Counted from the stretch's first letter, positions 23,861 through 33,232 are shown. The stretch: 64,000 bases of DNA from Agromyces rhizosphaerae (GCF_027925245.1 NZ_BSDP01000001.1:1302001-1366000); one strand, 5' to 3'. Notes: generated by a model from the sequence alone, not told the origin. Made by a program: numbers and translations.

Positions 23861-24883
23861 TCAGGAACCGCCGCCGGTCGACTCACGCACCACGAGTTCG
23901 GGCCGGAACACGACATGCTGGCGCTCGGGCGCGGCGCCGGACGCGGCATCGGACGTCTCGCGCATGAGCAGGTCGACCGCGGTGTAGCCCATCAGCACGG
24001 CGGGCTGGCGGATGGAGCTCAGCGGCACGACCGCCGCCTGCGCGAAGTCGATGTCGTCGTAGCCGATCAGCGCTACGTCGTCGGGCACCGCGAGGCCGCC
24101 CATCATCACGAGCGCCTGCAGCACGCCCGTCGCGAGCAGGTCGTTGGCGGCGAACACCGCGTCGGGCCGGTCGGCGGCAGCGCGCTCGCGCAGCGCCTCG
24201 CCCGCCCGGCGCCCCTCCAGCACGGAGAGCGAGGTCGTCGCGACGACCTCGAGCGAGGCATCCGGCACCTGCGCGATCGCCTTGCGCGCGCCCTCGAGGC
24301 GATCCGCGACCTGGCGGATGCCCTGCGGGCCGCCCACGAACGCGATGCGCCGGCGCCCGATCGACAGCAGGTGCTCGACGGCGAGCGCACCGCCCTCGAC
24401 GTCGTCGACGGCGACGGACGACAGCGACTCCTCGGGCGACTCGCGGTCCACCAGCACGACGGGCGTGCCGCGCTCGGCGAGCCGTGCGAAGCGCGTGAGG
24501 TCCTCGTCGAGCGGCGACACGACGAGGCCGTGCACCCGCTGCTCCTCGAACGAGTCGAGGTAGCTCGTCTCGCGCGCGAGCTTCTCGTCGGAGTTGCCGA
24601 GCAGCACGTTCATGCCGTCCTCGGACGCGCGGTCCTCGGCGCCGCGGGCGATGTCGGTGAAGAACGGATTGCGCACGTCGAGCACGACGAGGCCGATGCT
24701 GCGGCTGCGGCCGGCGCGCAGCTGGCGGGCCGCGTCGTTGCGCACGAACCCGAGGTCCTGGATCGCGGCGAGCACGCGCTCGACGGTCGCCGGCGCGACC
24801 TTGTCGGGCCGGTTGAGCACGTTCGAGACGGTGCCGACCGACACGGATGCCGCGAGGGCCACGTCGCGCACGCTCACCGCCAT
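23861..24883 (-). CDS. LacI-family repressor
   Basis: 340-residue regulator. The helix-turn-helix and hinge occupy residues 1-60 (VRDVALAASVSVGTVSNVLN, then the hinge around ARQLRAGRS). The periplasmic-binding-like effector domain follows, with GLVVLDVRNPFFTDIARGAE, VVLVDRE and PDAVFAANDLLATGVLQAL. LacI proteins bind near-palindromes centred on CG. Several TGAAnCGnTTCA-like sites occur in this island, and this is its only LacI gene, so it is the likely repressor of the rhamnoside genes, released by rhamnose or a rhamnoside. An alternative GTG start is at 24877. Convergent with GntR 24 bases away. Confidence 0.93.
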   Translation of the reverse strand: MAVSVRDVALAASVSVGTVSNVLNRPDKVAPATVERVLAAIQDLGFVRNDAARQLRAGRSRSIGLVVLDVRNPFFTDIARGAEDRASEDGMNVLLGNSDEKLARETSYLDSFEEQRVHGLVVSPLDEDLTRFARLAERGTPVVLVDRESPEESLSSVAVDDVEGGALAVEHLLSIGRRRIAFVGGPQGIRQVADRLEGARKAIAQVPDASLEVVATTSLSVLEGRRAGEALRERAAADRPDAVFAANDLLATGVLQALVMMGGLAVPDDVALIGYDDIDFAQAAVVPLSSIRQPAVLMGYTAVDLLMRETSDAASGAAPERQHVVFRPELVVRESTGGGS

Positions 24884-24944
24884 GGCGTCCGCCCTCCGTC
24901 CGGCCCCGTCGACCTGTCGGCGAGTGTAGGGCATGGGAGCGCGA

Positions 24945-26051
24945 TCATCGCGGCGCCTCCCCGTCGCCGACGAACGCGACGGCCTCGGCGAGCATCGCGG
25001 GCGTGAGCGCATGCCCCGAGTCGTGGAAGCTGCCGCGGTAGTCGGCACCGGATGCCTCGAGCCGCGCGTGCGCGTCGCGCATGCCCGCCTCGGGGAACAG
25101 GTCGTCGTGCAGCCCGTACTGCACGAGCCGCCGTGGGCGTAGCGGCGCGGCGAGCAGTTCGTGCAGCTCGGCGTGGCGCGGGAGTCCGGGACTGTTGACG
25201 AGCCAGGAGTGGGCCTCGACGTGGTCGGGCACGAGGGCGCGCCACGTCGTCATCATGCAGGCGACGACGACGGCGTCGAACCCGCCGTCGAGCGCGGCCA
25301 GGTACGCCGCCCGCGCCCCGCCACCGGAGTAGCCGAACAGCGAGAGGCGGTCGGCGTCGACCATGGGCAGCGCGCGCACCGCATCGAGCGCGACGAGGTC
25401 GTCGTGCGCCACGAGGCCCGCGAACGACGTGCCGAGCAGGGAGGCGGCACGGGCGAGGCTGGGTTCGAGCACGGATGTCTCGCGGTCGCCTGCCGCGGGC
25501 TCGTCGAGCCGTATGCCGTTCGCGGCATCCGTCGCCTCGAGCGCCGCGAGGAGCGGTGCCGTCGCGGTGCCCGGCCGCAGGCGGACGCGACGGGAGCCCC
25601 ACCCGAAGGTGTCGAAGGCGATCGCCGCGAACCCGGCCTGCGCGAACGCGTTGCCGACGCCGAGCCCCGAGTAGAGGCGCTCGCGCGCCCCCCGGACGCG
25701 GCCGTCGTCGCCCGGGACGTCGATCATCGGCCGGCCGCCGACGTGCGTGACCCCGCCATGCGCGTGCAGCAGCACGACCGTCGGGAACGGCCCCTCGCCC
25801 TCCGGCGCGACCCACCACGCCTCGGTCGGCGCGCCGTACCCCGCGTCCCACTCGAGCGCGCCGCCGCGCAGCCCGTCGGTGCGCCAGCCGCCGGTGTCGC
25901 GTGCGCTCGTCGGCCCGTGCGCGGGCACGCCGAGCACCTCGGCGAGCGCCGCCGCCCCCTCGTCGCCCGGCCGGTGGAGCGGCCGGTCGTCGAGGTAGTC
26001 GGCCAGCGCGGCGAGTCCGATGCCACCGCGCCGCAGCGCGGTGTCGGTCAC
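24945..26051 (-). CDS. Alpha/beta hydrolase, acetyl-xylan-esterase/Abhydrolase_7-like
   Basis: 368-residue cytosolic esterase-like protein. Nucleophile elbow GYSGGGARA (about 245), acid region GLHDDLFPEAG (about 320), histidine in FHDSGHALTP (about 345), and an HAHGGV oxyanion segment at about 100. The insertion between strand and nucleophile is long, as in Abhydrolase_7 esterases. It begins with GTG inside the stop of the GH78 gene (GTGA), so both are made together. That suggests removal of acetyl or feruloyl groups from rhamnosides before or after hydrolysis; the bond is not known. Confidence 0.82.
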   Translation of the reverse strand: MTDTALRRGGIGLAALADYLDDRPLHRPGDEGAAALAEVLGVPAHGPTSARDTGGWRTDGLRGGALEWDAGYGAPTEAWWVAPEGEGPFPTVVLLHAHGGVTHVGGRPMIDVPGDDGRVRGARERLYSGLGVGNAFAQAGFAAIAFDTFGWGSRRVRLRPGTATAPLLAALEATDAANGIRLDEPAAGDRETSVLEPSLARAASLLGTSFAGLVAHDDLVALDAVRALPMVDADRLSLFGYSGGGARAAYLAALDGGFDAVVVACMMTTWRALVPDHVEAHSWLVNSPGLPRHAELHELLAAPLRPRRLVQYGLHDDLFPEAGMRDAHARLEASGADYRGSFHDSGHALTPAMLAEAVAFVGDGEAPR

Positions 26052-28861
26052 CCGGCCAGCCCCCTTTCGCGATTCAGTTCGCCCAGCGCCGCCGCGACCG
26101 CGTCGAACTGGACGGCGGTGGTGCGCATGCGGATCGCCTCGCCGAGGTCGCGGCCGGGAACCCAGGCGATGCTGCGCAGCATCGGCGCCGAGCTGCCGGG
26201 CTCTCCGCCGTCGAGCGCGCCGGCGAGCGCCGCATACGCCTCCGGGTCGTCGACGATGTCCGCGAGCGGGCTCTCGAGCGAGACCACCCCCGGCGACGGG
26301 GGGCTCGCCGGCGCCGGCACCCGCCACGCGTGCACGCCCGAGCCGATCTCGACCTCGTCGTGTGCACCCGGGAGGTGCACGGTCGCCGTCGTGTTCGGCG
26401 GCACGGTCGCCTCGATCGCGACGTCGTCGCCCTCGCGGCGCCACGCCACCCTGGCAGTGCCGTACGGCGTGAGATGCTCGGCCGACGCGTGGTCGAAGCC
26501 CTCGAGCGGCGTGGGCGCGATGCGCAGCGCGCGGTAGCCGTCGGCGGCGGGCGCGAGACCGGCGAGCACGCGGTGCATCCAGTCGGCGATCGCGCCGAGC
26601 GCGTAGTGGTTGAACGAGGTCATCTCGCCGGGGTTGATCGACCCGTCGGGCAGCATCGAGTCCCAGCGCTCCCAGATCGTGGTCGCGCCCATGGTGACCG
26701 GGTACAGCCACGAGGGGTTGCCGGTCGCGGTGAGCAGCCGACGTGCGGTGTCGACGTGCCCGGTGCTGCTGAGGGCGTCGGCGATGATCGGCGTGCCCAC
26801 GAAGCCCGTGCCGATGAGGTACCCGCCGCGGCGGGAGAGCTCGGCCAGGCGAGCCCCCAGCGCGTCGCGCTGCGCGTCGTGGGCGATGCCGAACTCGATG
26901 GCCACGGCGTAGCCGGTCTGCGCGTCGGACACCATGCGGCCCGACGGCGTCACGTACTCGGCGAGGAACGCCTCGCGCACCTCCTCGCGCAGCCGGCCGA
27001 ACCGCTCGGCATCGGCCGCATGCCCGAGGCGCTCCGCCGCGCGCGCGACGAGGTCGACCGACCGGAACAGGTAGGCGCTCGCGACGATGTCGGTGTCGGT
27101 CTTCGCCTTGAACGGGTTCTCGGGCGGGGCATCCGGGTCGAGCCAGTCGCCGAACTGGAACCTGCCCTCCCACAGCCGCCGGTCGCCCGCGATCGCGAGG
27201 ATCGCCTCGGTCCACGCGACCATGCTCGGGTACTGGCGCGCGAGCACCTCCTCGTCGCCGAAGCGCTCGGCCAGCACCCACGGCACGACGGTCGCCGCGT
27301 CGCCCCACGCCGCGGCGGGGGTCGGGTCGGCGTCGAGCACGTTCGGCACCACGAAGGGCACGACGCCGTCGACCTGCTCGATGGCGAGGTCGACGAGCCA
27401 CGAGTCGAGGAACCCGCGCACGTCGTAGAGGAAGCTCGCGGTGGGCGCGAAGACCTCGATATCGCCGGTCCAGCCCAGGCGCTCGTCGCGCTGCGGGCAG
27501 TCGGTCGGCAGGTACAGGAAGTTGCCGCGCAGGCCCCAGACGACGTTCTCGTGCAGCTGCCGCACGAGGTCGTGCGAGGTGTCGAACCACCCGGTGCGCT
27601 CCATGTCGCTGTGGATCACGACCGCGGTGACGTCGGCCGGGTCGAACTCGCCCGGCCAGCCGGAGACCTCGGCGTAGCGGAAGCCGTGGAAGGTGAACTC
27701 GGGCTCCCAGGTCTCCTCGCCGGCACCCGCCAGCGTGTAGTGGTCGGTGGCCTCGGCCGCGCGGAGCGGCCGCACGCCGAGCTCGCCGTGCTCGAGCACC
27801 TCGGCGTGGCGCAGCATCACCGTGTCGCCCGCCGCGCCGCGCACCGTGATGCGCAGGCGGCCGACCAGGTTCTGGCCGAAGTCGAGCACGGTCGCGCCCG
27901 AGGGCGTCGTGATCACCTCGGCGACGGGGAGTTCCTCGATGCGGCGGACGAAGGGCGAGGTGCGCGCCTCGGGTACGACCAGCTCGGGGCCGGGCGCGGC
28001 AGGCGTCCACGCCGACGCGTCGAACCCGGGCTCCGACCAGCCCGGCAGCTCGCGTCGGGCGTCGTGCGACTCCCCCGCGTAGATGCCGCTCGCGGTCACG
28101 GGCGACGGATGCGACGACCAGGCGCCCGGCCCGGTGCGCACGCGCAGCTCGCTGCCGTCGTCGTACTCGACCACCAGGAGGGCCGCGAACGCGGGCTGCT
28201 CGCCGTAGACGCGGCGGGCGTGGTCGCGGAACCCGTACTCCTCGGTCGCCCAGGCGCCGGCGAGCCGCACGCCGATGGCGTTGGCACCGTCGCGCAGCAG
28301 CCCCGTGACATCCGTCGTCTCGTGGATGAGCCGCTCGCGGTACGGCGTCCAGCCGGGCTTCAGCACCTGCTCGTCGACGTCGGTGCCGTTGATCGCGACC
28401 TGGTACGCACCGAGCGCGGTGGCGTAGAGGGTGGCGGCTGCCACGCCGGCGTCGAGTGCGAACTCGGTGCGCAGCAGCACCGGCTGCGCGGGGCCGTCGG
28501 GGGCCGCGTGGGCGATGGGCGCGGCATCCCACTCCCCGTCGGCGAGGAAGCCGGCTCGGATGCCGCGGGGCTCGCTCCAGGGTGAGGTCGCCCCGTCGGC
28601 ACCCGTGGTGCGCACCCGCAGCTCCACGTGCTCGCGAGGTGCCAGCGGCGCGAACGGCCAGGGCACGTCGACCGAGTCCCGGCCGGCGACCGACGACGTC
28701 TCGACGTCGTCGCCCCGGCGGAGCTCGAGTTCGGCCGCGGACTGGAGCCAGCCGGGGGCGTCCGTCTCGGTCGCCCAGGAGAGGCGGGGCCGGGCGGACG
28801 CGACGATGTCGCTGCCGCGCGGGGCCCCTGCGTCGACGCGTACGGTACGGGGGTCGCTCAT
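26048..28861 (-). CDS. Alpha-L-rhamnosidase, GH78
   Basis: 937-residue intracellular GH78 enzyme, paralogous to the 892-residue one. It has LDFGQNLVGRLRITVRG at about 375, the barrel segment TDCPQRDERLGWTGDIEVFA at about 500 with conserved acids, WEGRFQFGDWLDP at about 620, and the C-terminal YGTARVAWRREGD. An extra 75 residues after the beta domain (from about 860) have no counterpart in its paralogue. AAGGA precedes the ATG. No signal peptide, so the rhamnoside must be imported. Two different GH78 enzymes may serve different linkages, such as alpha-1,2 and alpha-1,6. Confidence 0.95.
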   Translation of the reverse strand: MSDPRTVRVDAGAPRGSDIVASARPRLSWATETDAPGWLQSAAELELRRGDDVETSSVAGRDSVDVPWPFAPLAPREHVELRVRTTGADGATSPWSEPRGIRAGFLADGEWDAAPIAHAAPDGPAQPVLLRTEFALDAGVAAATLYATALGAYQVAINGTDVDEQVLKPGWTPYRERLIHETTDVTGLLRDGANAIGVRLAGAWATEEYGFRDHARRVYGEQPAFAALLVVEYDDGSELRVRTGPGAWSSHPSPVTASGIYAGESHDARRELPGWSEPGFDASAWTPAAPGPELVVPEARTSPFVRRIEELPVAEVITTPSGATVLDFGQNLVGRLRITVRGAAGDTVMLRHAEVLEHGELGVRPLRAAEATDHYTLAGAGEETWEPEFTFHGFRYAEVSGWPGEFDPADVTAVVIHSDMERTGWFDTSHDLVRQLHENVVWGLRGNFLYLPTDCPQRDERLGWTGDIEVFAPTASFLYDVRGFLDSWLVDLAIEQVDGVVPFVVPNVLDADPTPAAAWGDAATVVPWVLAERFGDEEVLARQYPSMVAWTEAILAIAGDRRLWEGRFQFGDWLDPDAPPENPFKAKTDTDIVASAYLFRSVDLVARAAERLGHAADAERFGRLREEVREAFLAEYVTPSGRMVSDAQTGYAVAIEFGIAHDAQRDALGARLAELSRRGGYLIGTGFVGTPIIADALSSTGHVDTARRLLTATGNPSWLYPVTMGATTIWERWDSMLPDGSINPGEMTSFNHYALGAIADWMHRVLAGLAPAADGYRALRIAPTPLEGFDHASAEHLTPYGTARVAWRREGDDVAIEATVPPNTTATVHLPGAHDEVEIGSGVHAWRVPAPASPPSPGVVSLESPLADIVDDPEAYAALAGALDGGEPGSSAPMLRSIAWVPGRDLGEAIRMRTTAVQFDAVAAALGELNRERGLAG

Positions 28862-28902
28862 CGTGATCCTTCCGCTCCGGGCCTCGTCGCCCGGGCTGTG
28901 GT

Positions 28903-28938
28903 AATCGTGAATCGATTCACGATTTCTGTCAACCGGTT
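28903..28938 (-). promoter_or_regulatory. Promoter of second rhamnosidase operon with 22-bp perfect palindrome
   Basis: Reading the minus strand, TTGACA (28932-28927) and CACGAT (28909-28904) are 17 bp apart, a good vegetative promoter. A perfect 22-bp palindrome (28903-28924, core GTGAATCGATTCAC) covers the spacer and -10. AACCGGTT (28931-28938) abuts the -35. The position is ideal for repression. The CG-centred symmetry fits LacI-type recognition. Confidence 0.72.
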
Positions 28939-29018
28939 CGCCCGATACCGTGCGACCGGCGCGGCGAGTTGTCCACTGAAACGAATCAATGCGTTGCACG
29001 ATCGTTACCGAGAATCAT

Positions 29019-29065
29019 TTGACGAGCGGGGACAACAGGCCTACAGTTCCAACTGAACCGTTTCA
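29019..29065 (+). promoter_or_regulatory. Promoter and operator of the sugar ABC importer
   Basis: TTGACG (29019-29024) and TACAGT (29042-29047) are 17 bp apart. Immediately downstream lies TGAACCGTTTCA (29054-29065), matching a LacI-type palindrome in 5 of 6 pairs. A weaker relative, TGAAACGAATCA, is at 28977-28988. A repressor at 29054 would block promoter clearance. The ribosome site AAGGAGGT follows at 29112. Confidence 0.68.
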
Positions 29066-29123
29066 AAGCAGAGGCGGGGCAGCATGCACCAGGGCTGTCC
29101 GCTCTCTTTACAAGGAGGTAAAG

Positions 29124-30446
29124 ATGCAGATCGCACGCAACCGGCGCACCCGCGCCGTGGCGGTGGCGGGAGCGGCCCTGCTGGCCCTTCCCCTCGCCGC
29201 ATGTTCCGCCGACAGCGGTGACGACTCGAGCGGTGGCGACGAGGCCATCGAGCTCTCGTTCCTCATCGACAACGGCGAGCAGACCGTCTCGATGGTCGAG
29301 GCGCTCACCGAGGCCTACACCGCCGAGAACCCGAACATCACGTTCGACATCGAGCAGCGGCCGGGCGGCGGCGAGGGCGACAACATCGTCAAGACCCGCC
29401 TCGCGACCGGCGAGATGAACGACCTGTTCCTGTACAACTCGGGCTCGCTCTTCCAGGCGCTCGGGCCGGACCAGACGCTCACCAACCTCGACGACCAGCC
29501 CTGGGTCGCCGACCTCACCGACGACTTCAAGACGGTCGTCTCGACCGACAACGGCGTGTACGGCACGCCGATCGGCACCTCGATGGCCGGCGCCGCGCTC
29601 TACAACATCCCGATCTACGAGGAGCTCGGCCTCGAGGTCCCCGAGGACTGGGACACGTTCATCGAGAACAGCCAGGCGGTCAAGGACGCCGGCTACGTGC
29701 CGATCGCCCAGACCTACGGCGACACCTGGACGAGCCAGCTCTTCGTGCTCGGCGACTTCGGCAACGTCGACACGCAGGACCCGAGCTGGGCCGAGGAGTA
29801 CACGGCGGGCAACGCCAAGTACGTCGACCAGCCGGCGCTGCAGGGCTTCCTGAACCAGCAGGACGCCTACGAGGAGGACCTCTTCAACGAGGACTTCGCC
29901 TCGGCGCTCTACGACGACGGCGTGCGCATGGTCGCGACCGGTGAGGCAGCGGTGTACCCGATGCTGAGCTTCGCGGTCGGCGTGCTGCAGAACTCGTACT
30001 CGGAGAACCTGAACGACGTCGGCGTGTTCGCACTGCCGGCACAGGACGCCGCCGACACGACGCTGACGATGTGGCAGCCCGCCGGAATCTACATTCCGAA
30101 CACGACCGAGGGCGCGAAGCTCGAGGCCGTGAAGGACTTCATGGCCTTCACCGTCACCGCCGAGGGTTGCGAGATCCAGGTGACCGCGGGTGGCGCGAAC
30201 GGCCCGTTCTCGATGACCAACTGCACGCTGCCCGACGACGTGCCCCAGCTGGTCAAGGACATGCAGCCCTACTTCGACGAGGGTCGCACCGCTCCGGCGC
30301 TCGAGTTCCTCTCCCCCATCAAGGGACCGGCCCTCGAGCAGATCACGGTCGAGGTCGGCTCGGGCATCCGCTCGGCCGAGGACGGCGCCGCGCTCTACGA
30401 CGAGGACGTGGAGAAGCAGGCCGCCCAGCTCGGTCTCGACTGGTAG
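29124..30446 (+). CDS. Sugar ABC transporter substrate-binding lipoprotein (CUT1 type)
   Basis: 440-residue lipoprotein. The signal peptide ends with LAAC, Cys27 being the lipidated residue, followed by a Ser/Asp/Gly linker. The mature part is an SBP_bac_1-type extracellular binding protein of the family serving oligosaccharide importers, for example EALTEAYTAENPNITF and the late MWQPAGIYIPNTTEG. Strong ribosome site AAGGAGGT. It is followed by a hairpin and two permease genes. By position and operator it probably captures rhamnose-containing oligosaccharides or glycosides, since both rhamnosidases are intracellular. The exact ligand is not known. Confidence 0.92.
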   Translation: MQIARNRRTRAVAVAGAALLALPLAACSADSGDDSSGGDEAIELSFLIDNGEQTVSMVEALTEAYTAENPNITFDIEQRPGGGEGDNIVKTRLATGEMNDLFLYNSGSLFQALGPDQTLTNLDDQPWVADLTDDFKTVVSTDNGVYGTPIGTSMAGAALYNIPIYEELGLEVPEDWDTFIENSQAVKDAGYVPIAQTYGDTWTSQLFVLGDFGNVDTQDPSWAEEYTAGNAKYVDQPALQGFLNQQDAYEEDLFNEDFASALYDDGVRMVATGEAAVYPMLSFAVGVLQNSYSENLNDVGVFALPAQDAADTTLTMWQPAGIYIPNTTEGAKLEAVKDFMAFTVTAEGCEIQVTAGGANGPFSMTNCTLPDDVPQLVKDMQPYFDEGRTAPALEFLSPIKGPALEQITVEVGSGIRSAEDGAALYDEDVEKQAAQLGLDW

Positions 30447-30475
30447 GCGCGCCTGACGCGTAACGTGTAGTCCAT

Positions 30476-30524
30476 CGACGAGGAGGGGCCGGCAGCCGCC
30501 CGGCTGCCGGCCCCTCGCTCGTCG
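30476..30524 (+). terminator. Intra-operon hairpin after the binding-protein gene
   Basis: AGGGGCCGGCAGCCG (30484-30498) pairs perfectly with 30501-30515 over a 2-base gap, and the outer arm CGACGAG (30476-30482) pairs with 30518-30524. No T-run follows. Such hairpins between binding-protein and permease genes usually stabilise or partly terminate the message so that more binding protein than permease is made. Confidence 0.75.
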
Positions 30525-30550
30525 GCGGACCACTGATCAATGGAGATTCG

Positions 30551-31483
30551 ATGACCGCGACAGCGACGCCCCCGACGGCGAAGACCACCCCGCCCCCACG
30601 CACGAACGGCAAGCCGAAGCGGCGCACCATGAAGAGCGCCTACCCGCTCTGGTTCTACATCCCGGCCGGCATCCTCTTCACGGTGCTGTTCCTGGTCCCG
30701 ACGATCTCGTCGTTCTACTTCAGCCTCACCCGGTGGTCGATCTTCGACGTCGAGTTCATCGGGTTCGAGAACTACGTGCAGTTCTTCCGCGAGCCGGCGC
30801 TCGTGCAGGGCTTCATCAACACCTTCATCTTCGGCTTCATGACCTCGGGCCTGAAGGTCATCCTCGGCCTCCTGCTCGGCGTGCTGCTCACCTCGAGCGT
30901 CATCGGCCGCGGGTACCTCCGCTCGGTCGTCTTCTTCCCGGTGCTGGTCTCGGTGATCGGCGTCGGCTTCACGTTCCGCGCATTGATGGACCCGTTCGAC
31001 GGCGCCATCAACGCTGTGCTCGGGTGGTTCGGCATCGACGGCCCCGGCTGGCTCACCGACCCGGCGCTGGCGCTCTACTCGGTCGCCCTCGTCGACGTCT
31101 GGCGCGGCGTGGGCCTCGCGACCCTCATCTACATCGCCGGCATCGTCGGCATCCCGCAGGAGTACTACGAGGCCGCACGCGTCGACGGCGCGAACGCCTG
31201 GCACAGCTTCCGGCACATCACGCTGCCGCTGTCGTGGCCGGCGACCAGCACGGTCGTGCTGCTGTCGCTCATCGGCGGCCTCCGGTCGTTCGACCTCATC
31301 TGGGCGATGACGAGAGGCGGACCGGGCTTCACGAGCGACGTCATCGCGTCGGTCATCTACAAGCAGTACCAGGCCGGGTTCTACGGCCTCTCCACGGCGG
31401 GCAACGTGATCCTGTTCCTCGTCGTCACCGCGATCGTCGTGCCGCTCAGTATGTGGCTCCGGAAGAGGGAGGTCGAGCAGTGA
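30551..31483 (+). CDS. Sugar ABC transporter permease, MalF/UgpA-like
   Basis: 310-residue inner-membrane protein with a hydrophilic Pro/Lys-rich N-terminus (1-30) and six spans from about 35 to 305. The EAA loop YYEAARVDGANAWHSFRHITLPL-type segment is at about 200-222. It pairs with the 301-residue permease to form a CUT1 importer channel. No ATPase gene is in the cluster, so a shared MsiK/MalK-like ATPase elsewhere in the genome is likely, as is common in actinobacteria. Confidence 0.92.
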   Translation: MTATATPPTAKTTPPPRTNGKPKRRTMKSAYPLWFYIPAGILFTVLFLVPTISSFYFSLTRWSIFDVEFIGFENYVQFFREPALVQGFINTFIFGFMTSGLKVILGLLLGVLLTSSVIGRGYLRSVVFFPVLVSVIGVGFTFRALMDPFDGAINAVLGWFGIDGPGWLTDPALALYSVALVDVWRGVGLATLIYIAGIVGIPQEYYEAARVDGANAWHSFRHITLPLSWPATSTVVLLSLIGGLRSFDLIWAMTRGGPGFTSDVIASVIYKQYQAGFYGLSTAGNVILFLVVTAIVVPLSMWLRKREVEQ

Positions 31484-32385
31484 GCGAGACGCGCGTCGTC
31501 ACGACCCAGGTCGCCGAGGGCCAGAAGCCGATGAAGATCCGCAGGCGGCGTCCCATGACCTGGAGGGCCAAGCTGCAGCGGTACGGCATGGGGTCGCTCG
31601 CGATCCTCGCCTCGATCGTCGTGTTCCTGCTGCCGTTCCTGTTCATCCTGTTCCAGGCCGGGAAGGAGCGCCAGGAGGCGTCGCTGTTCGCGTTCGCACC
31701 GCCCGAGCAGTGGATGCTCTGGGAGAACTTCATCGCGGTGCTCGAGACGCGCAACTACATGGTGGTCACCGCGTTCTGGAACTCGATCGTGCTGACGATC
31801 GCCGCCGTCTCGATCATGGTGATCCTCGGCTCGATGGTCGGCTACGTGCTGCAGCGCCGGAAGTCGCGCTGGAACCCGCTGGTCATGCTGTTCGTGCTCG
31901 CCGGACTGATCATCCCGCCGGCCGTGGTGCCCACGGTCTGGGTGATGCAGTCGCTCGAGCTCTACGGCACGCTGATCGGCCTGATCCTCATCGAGGTCAC
32001 CTTCGGGCTCGCGTTCACGGTGCTGCTGATCCGCGCGTTCGTCGCCGCGATCCCGCGGGAGCTCGACGAGGCCGCCATCATCGACGGCGCCGGGTCGATG
32101 CGCCTGTTCTTCACGGTGATCTTCCCGCTGCTGCGCGGCGTGATCGTGACCGTGATCGTGGTGCAGGCGGTCACGGTGTTCAACACGTTCGTGAACGCCC
32201 TGTACTTCCTCCCCGGCGAGCCGACCGTGCAGCTCACGCTGTACAACTTCCTCTCGCAGTCGGGCAACCAGTGGAACCTGCTGTTCATGAACATCCTGAT
32301 CATCACGATCCCGCCACTGATCCTCTACATCTTCTTCAACCGGCAGATCGTGGCGGGCATGACGAGCGGCGCCGTCAAGGGGTGA
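31480..32385 (+). CDS. Sugar ABC transporter permease, MalG/UgpE-like
   Basis: 301-residue permease with six membrane spans and the EAA-loop segment IPRELDEAAIIDGAGSMRLF at about 190. The GTG start overlaps the stop of the first permease gene (GTGA). It has a short basic cytosolic N-terminus. Second half of the CUT1 channel. It ends 13 bases before the convergent nucleotidyltransferase-like gene. Confidence 0.92.
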   Translation: MSETRVVTTQVAEGQKPMKIRRRRPMTWRAKLQRYGMGSLAILASIVVFLLPFLFILFQAGKERQEASLFAFAPPEQWMLWENFIAVLETRNYMVVTAFWNSIVLTIAAVSIMVILGSMVGYVLQRRKSRWNPLVMLFVLAGLIIPPAVVPTVWVMQSLELYGTLIGLILIEVTFGLAFTVLLIRAFVAAIPRELDEAAIIDGAGSMRLFFTVIFPLLRGVIVTVIVVQAVTVFNTFVNALYFLPGEPTVQLTLYNFLSQSGNQWNLLFMNILIITIPPLILYIFFNRQIVAGMTSGAVKG

Positions 32386-32397
32386 TGCGCAGATGGC

Positions 32398-33180
32398 TCA
32401 GGCGTACTCCGCGGGAAGCGTGCCCCGGAGCCACGCCAGCTCGTTGTCGCGGATGAACGTCGAGAGCGTGGACTCGGCCGGCAGCATGTCGCCGGTCCAC
32501 GCCTCGACGGCGGCGACGAGGCGGGCGGATGCCTCCGGCGAGCCCGTCCCGACCGTCTCGTGCCAGGCTGCGGCCACGTCGCCGGGCACGGGCAGGTCGG
32601 CCATCGCGGCCGTGACGTACTTCGGGCCGCGCAGGAATCGTCGCGCCTTCGCGAGCGCCAGCCGCCCGACGGCCAGCGTCAGGTGGGTCGTCGCATGCGA
32701 CCGCAGGAAGTCGTCGCCGAACGCGACGGACTGCTCGAGGAAGTAGCCGCCGTGGATACGCACCTGCGCCAGATGCGAGGCGACGCGCCGGTCCCACTCG
32801 GCGTCATCGAGCCGGGCGACCGCATCGATCGCCCGGCCCAGGCCCGGGTCGCGCGACCAGGCGACGCGGGCACCCTCGAACGACGCCCGCGTCGGGTCGT
32901 CGCCGCGGCGGGCGGCCTCGGCCAGGTACCACGGGCACGTGAGCTTCACGTCGACGTACCCGCCCGGGTAGTCGACGTCGTGGCGCTCGACCCACGCGAC
33001 GCGGTTGTCGGCGAGCGCCTGCCGGAAGTCGCGGTCGGGCACGACGAGGTACACGTCCACGTCGGAGTCCTCGCGCTCGGTGCCCCGCGCGACCGAGCCG
33101 ACCACGACGACCCCGGTGGCGTCCCCCGCCGCGCGCTGGTCGGCGACGAAGGCGGCGAGCGCCCGTTCCTGGTGTTCCAT
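32398..33180 (-). CDS. Nucleotidyltransferase-domain protein, aminoglycoside-adenylyltransferase-like
   Basis: 260-residue protein. An NTP_transf_2 core at residues 20-60 has VVVGSVARGTEREDSDVDVY, the GSxxxG...DxD signature of polymerase-beta-fold nucleotidyltransferases, with the metal-binding aspartates present. A helical C-terminal half (about 125-260) resembles those of aminoglycoside nucleotidyltransferases and related antitoxin-like proteins. Substrate unknown. It sits alone on the minus strand between the sugar importer and rhaM, an odd location with no evident metabolic role. An uncharacterised small-molecule or tRNA-modifying enzyme is as likely as resistance. Confidence 0.8.
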   Translation of the reverse strand: MEHQERALAAFVADQRAAGDATGVVVVGSVARGTEREDSDVDVYLVVPDRDFRQALADNRVAWVERHDVDYPGGYVDVKLTCPWYLAEAARRGDDPTRASFEGARVAWSRDPGLGRAIDAVARLDDAEWDRRVASHLAQVRIHGGYFLEQSVAFGDDFLRSHATTHLTLAVGRLALAKARRFLRGPKYVTAAMADLPVPGDVAAAWHETVGTGSPEASARLVAAVEAWTGDMLPAESTLSTFIRDNELAWLRGTLPAEYA

Positions 33181-33232
33181 GCTGGGCGCTCCTCCGCATC
33201 GAGTGACTCGGGGTCGAGCCTAGCCGCGCGAG

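Noticed and set aside
32398..33180. Aminoglycoside resistance gene on a mobile element
   Set aside because: No transposase, integrase, terminal repeats or change in base composition around it; only the general nucleotidyltransferase fold is supported.
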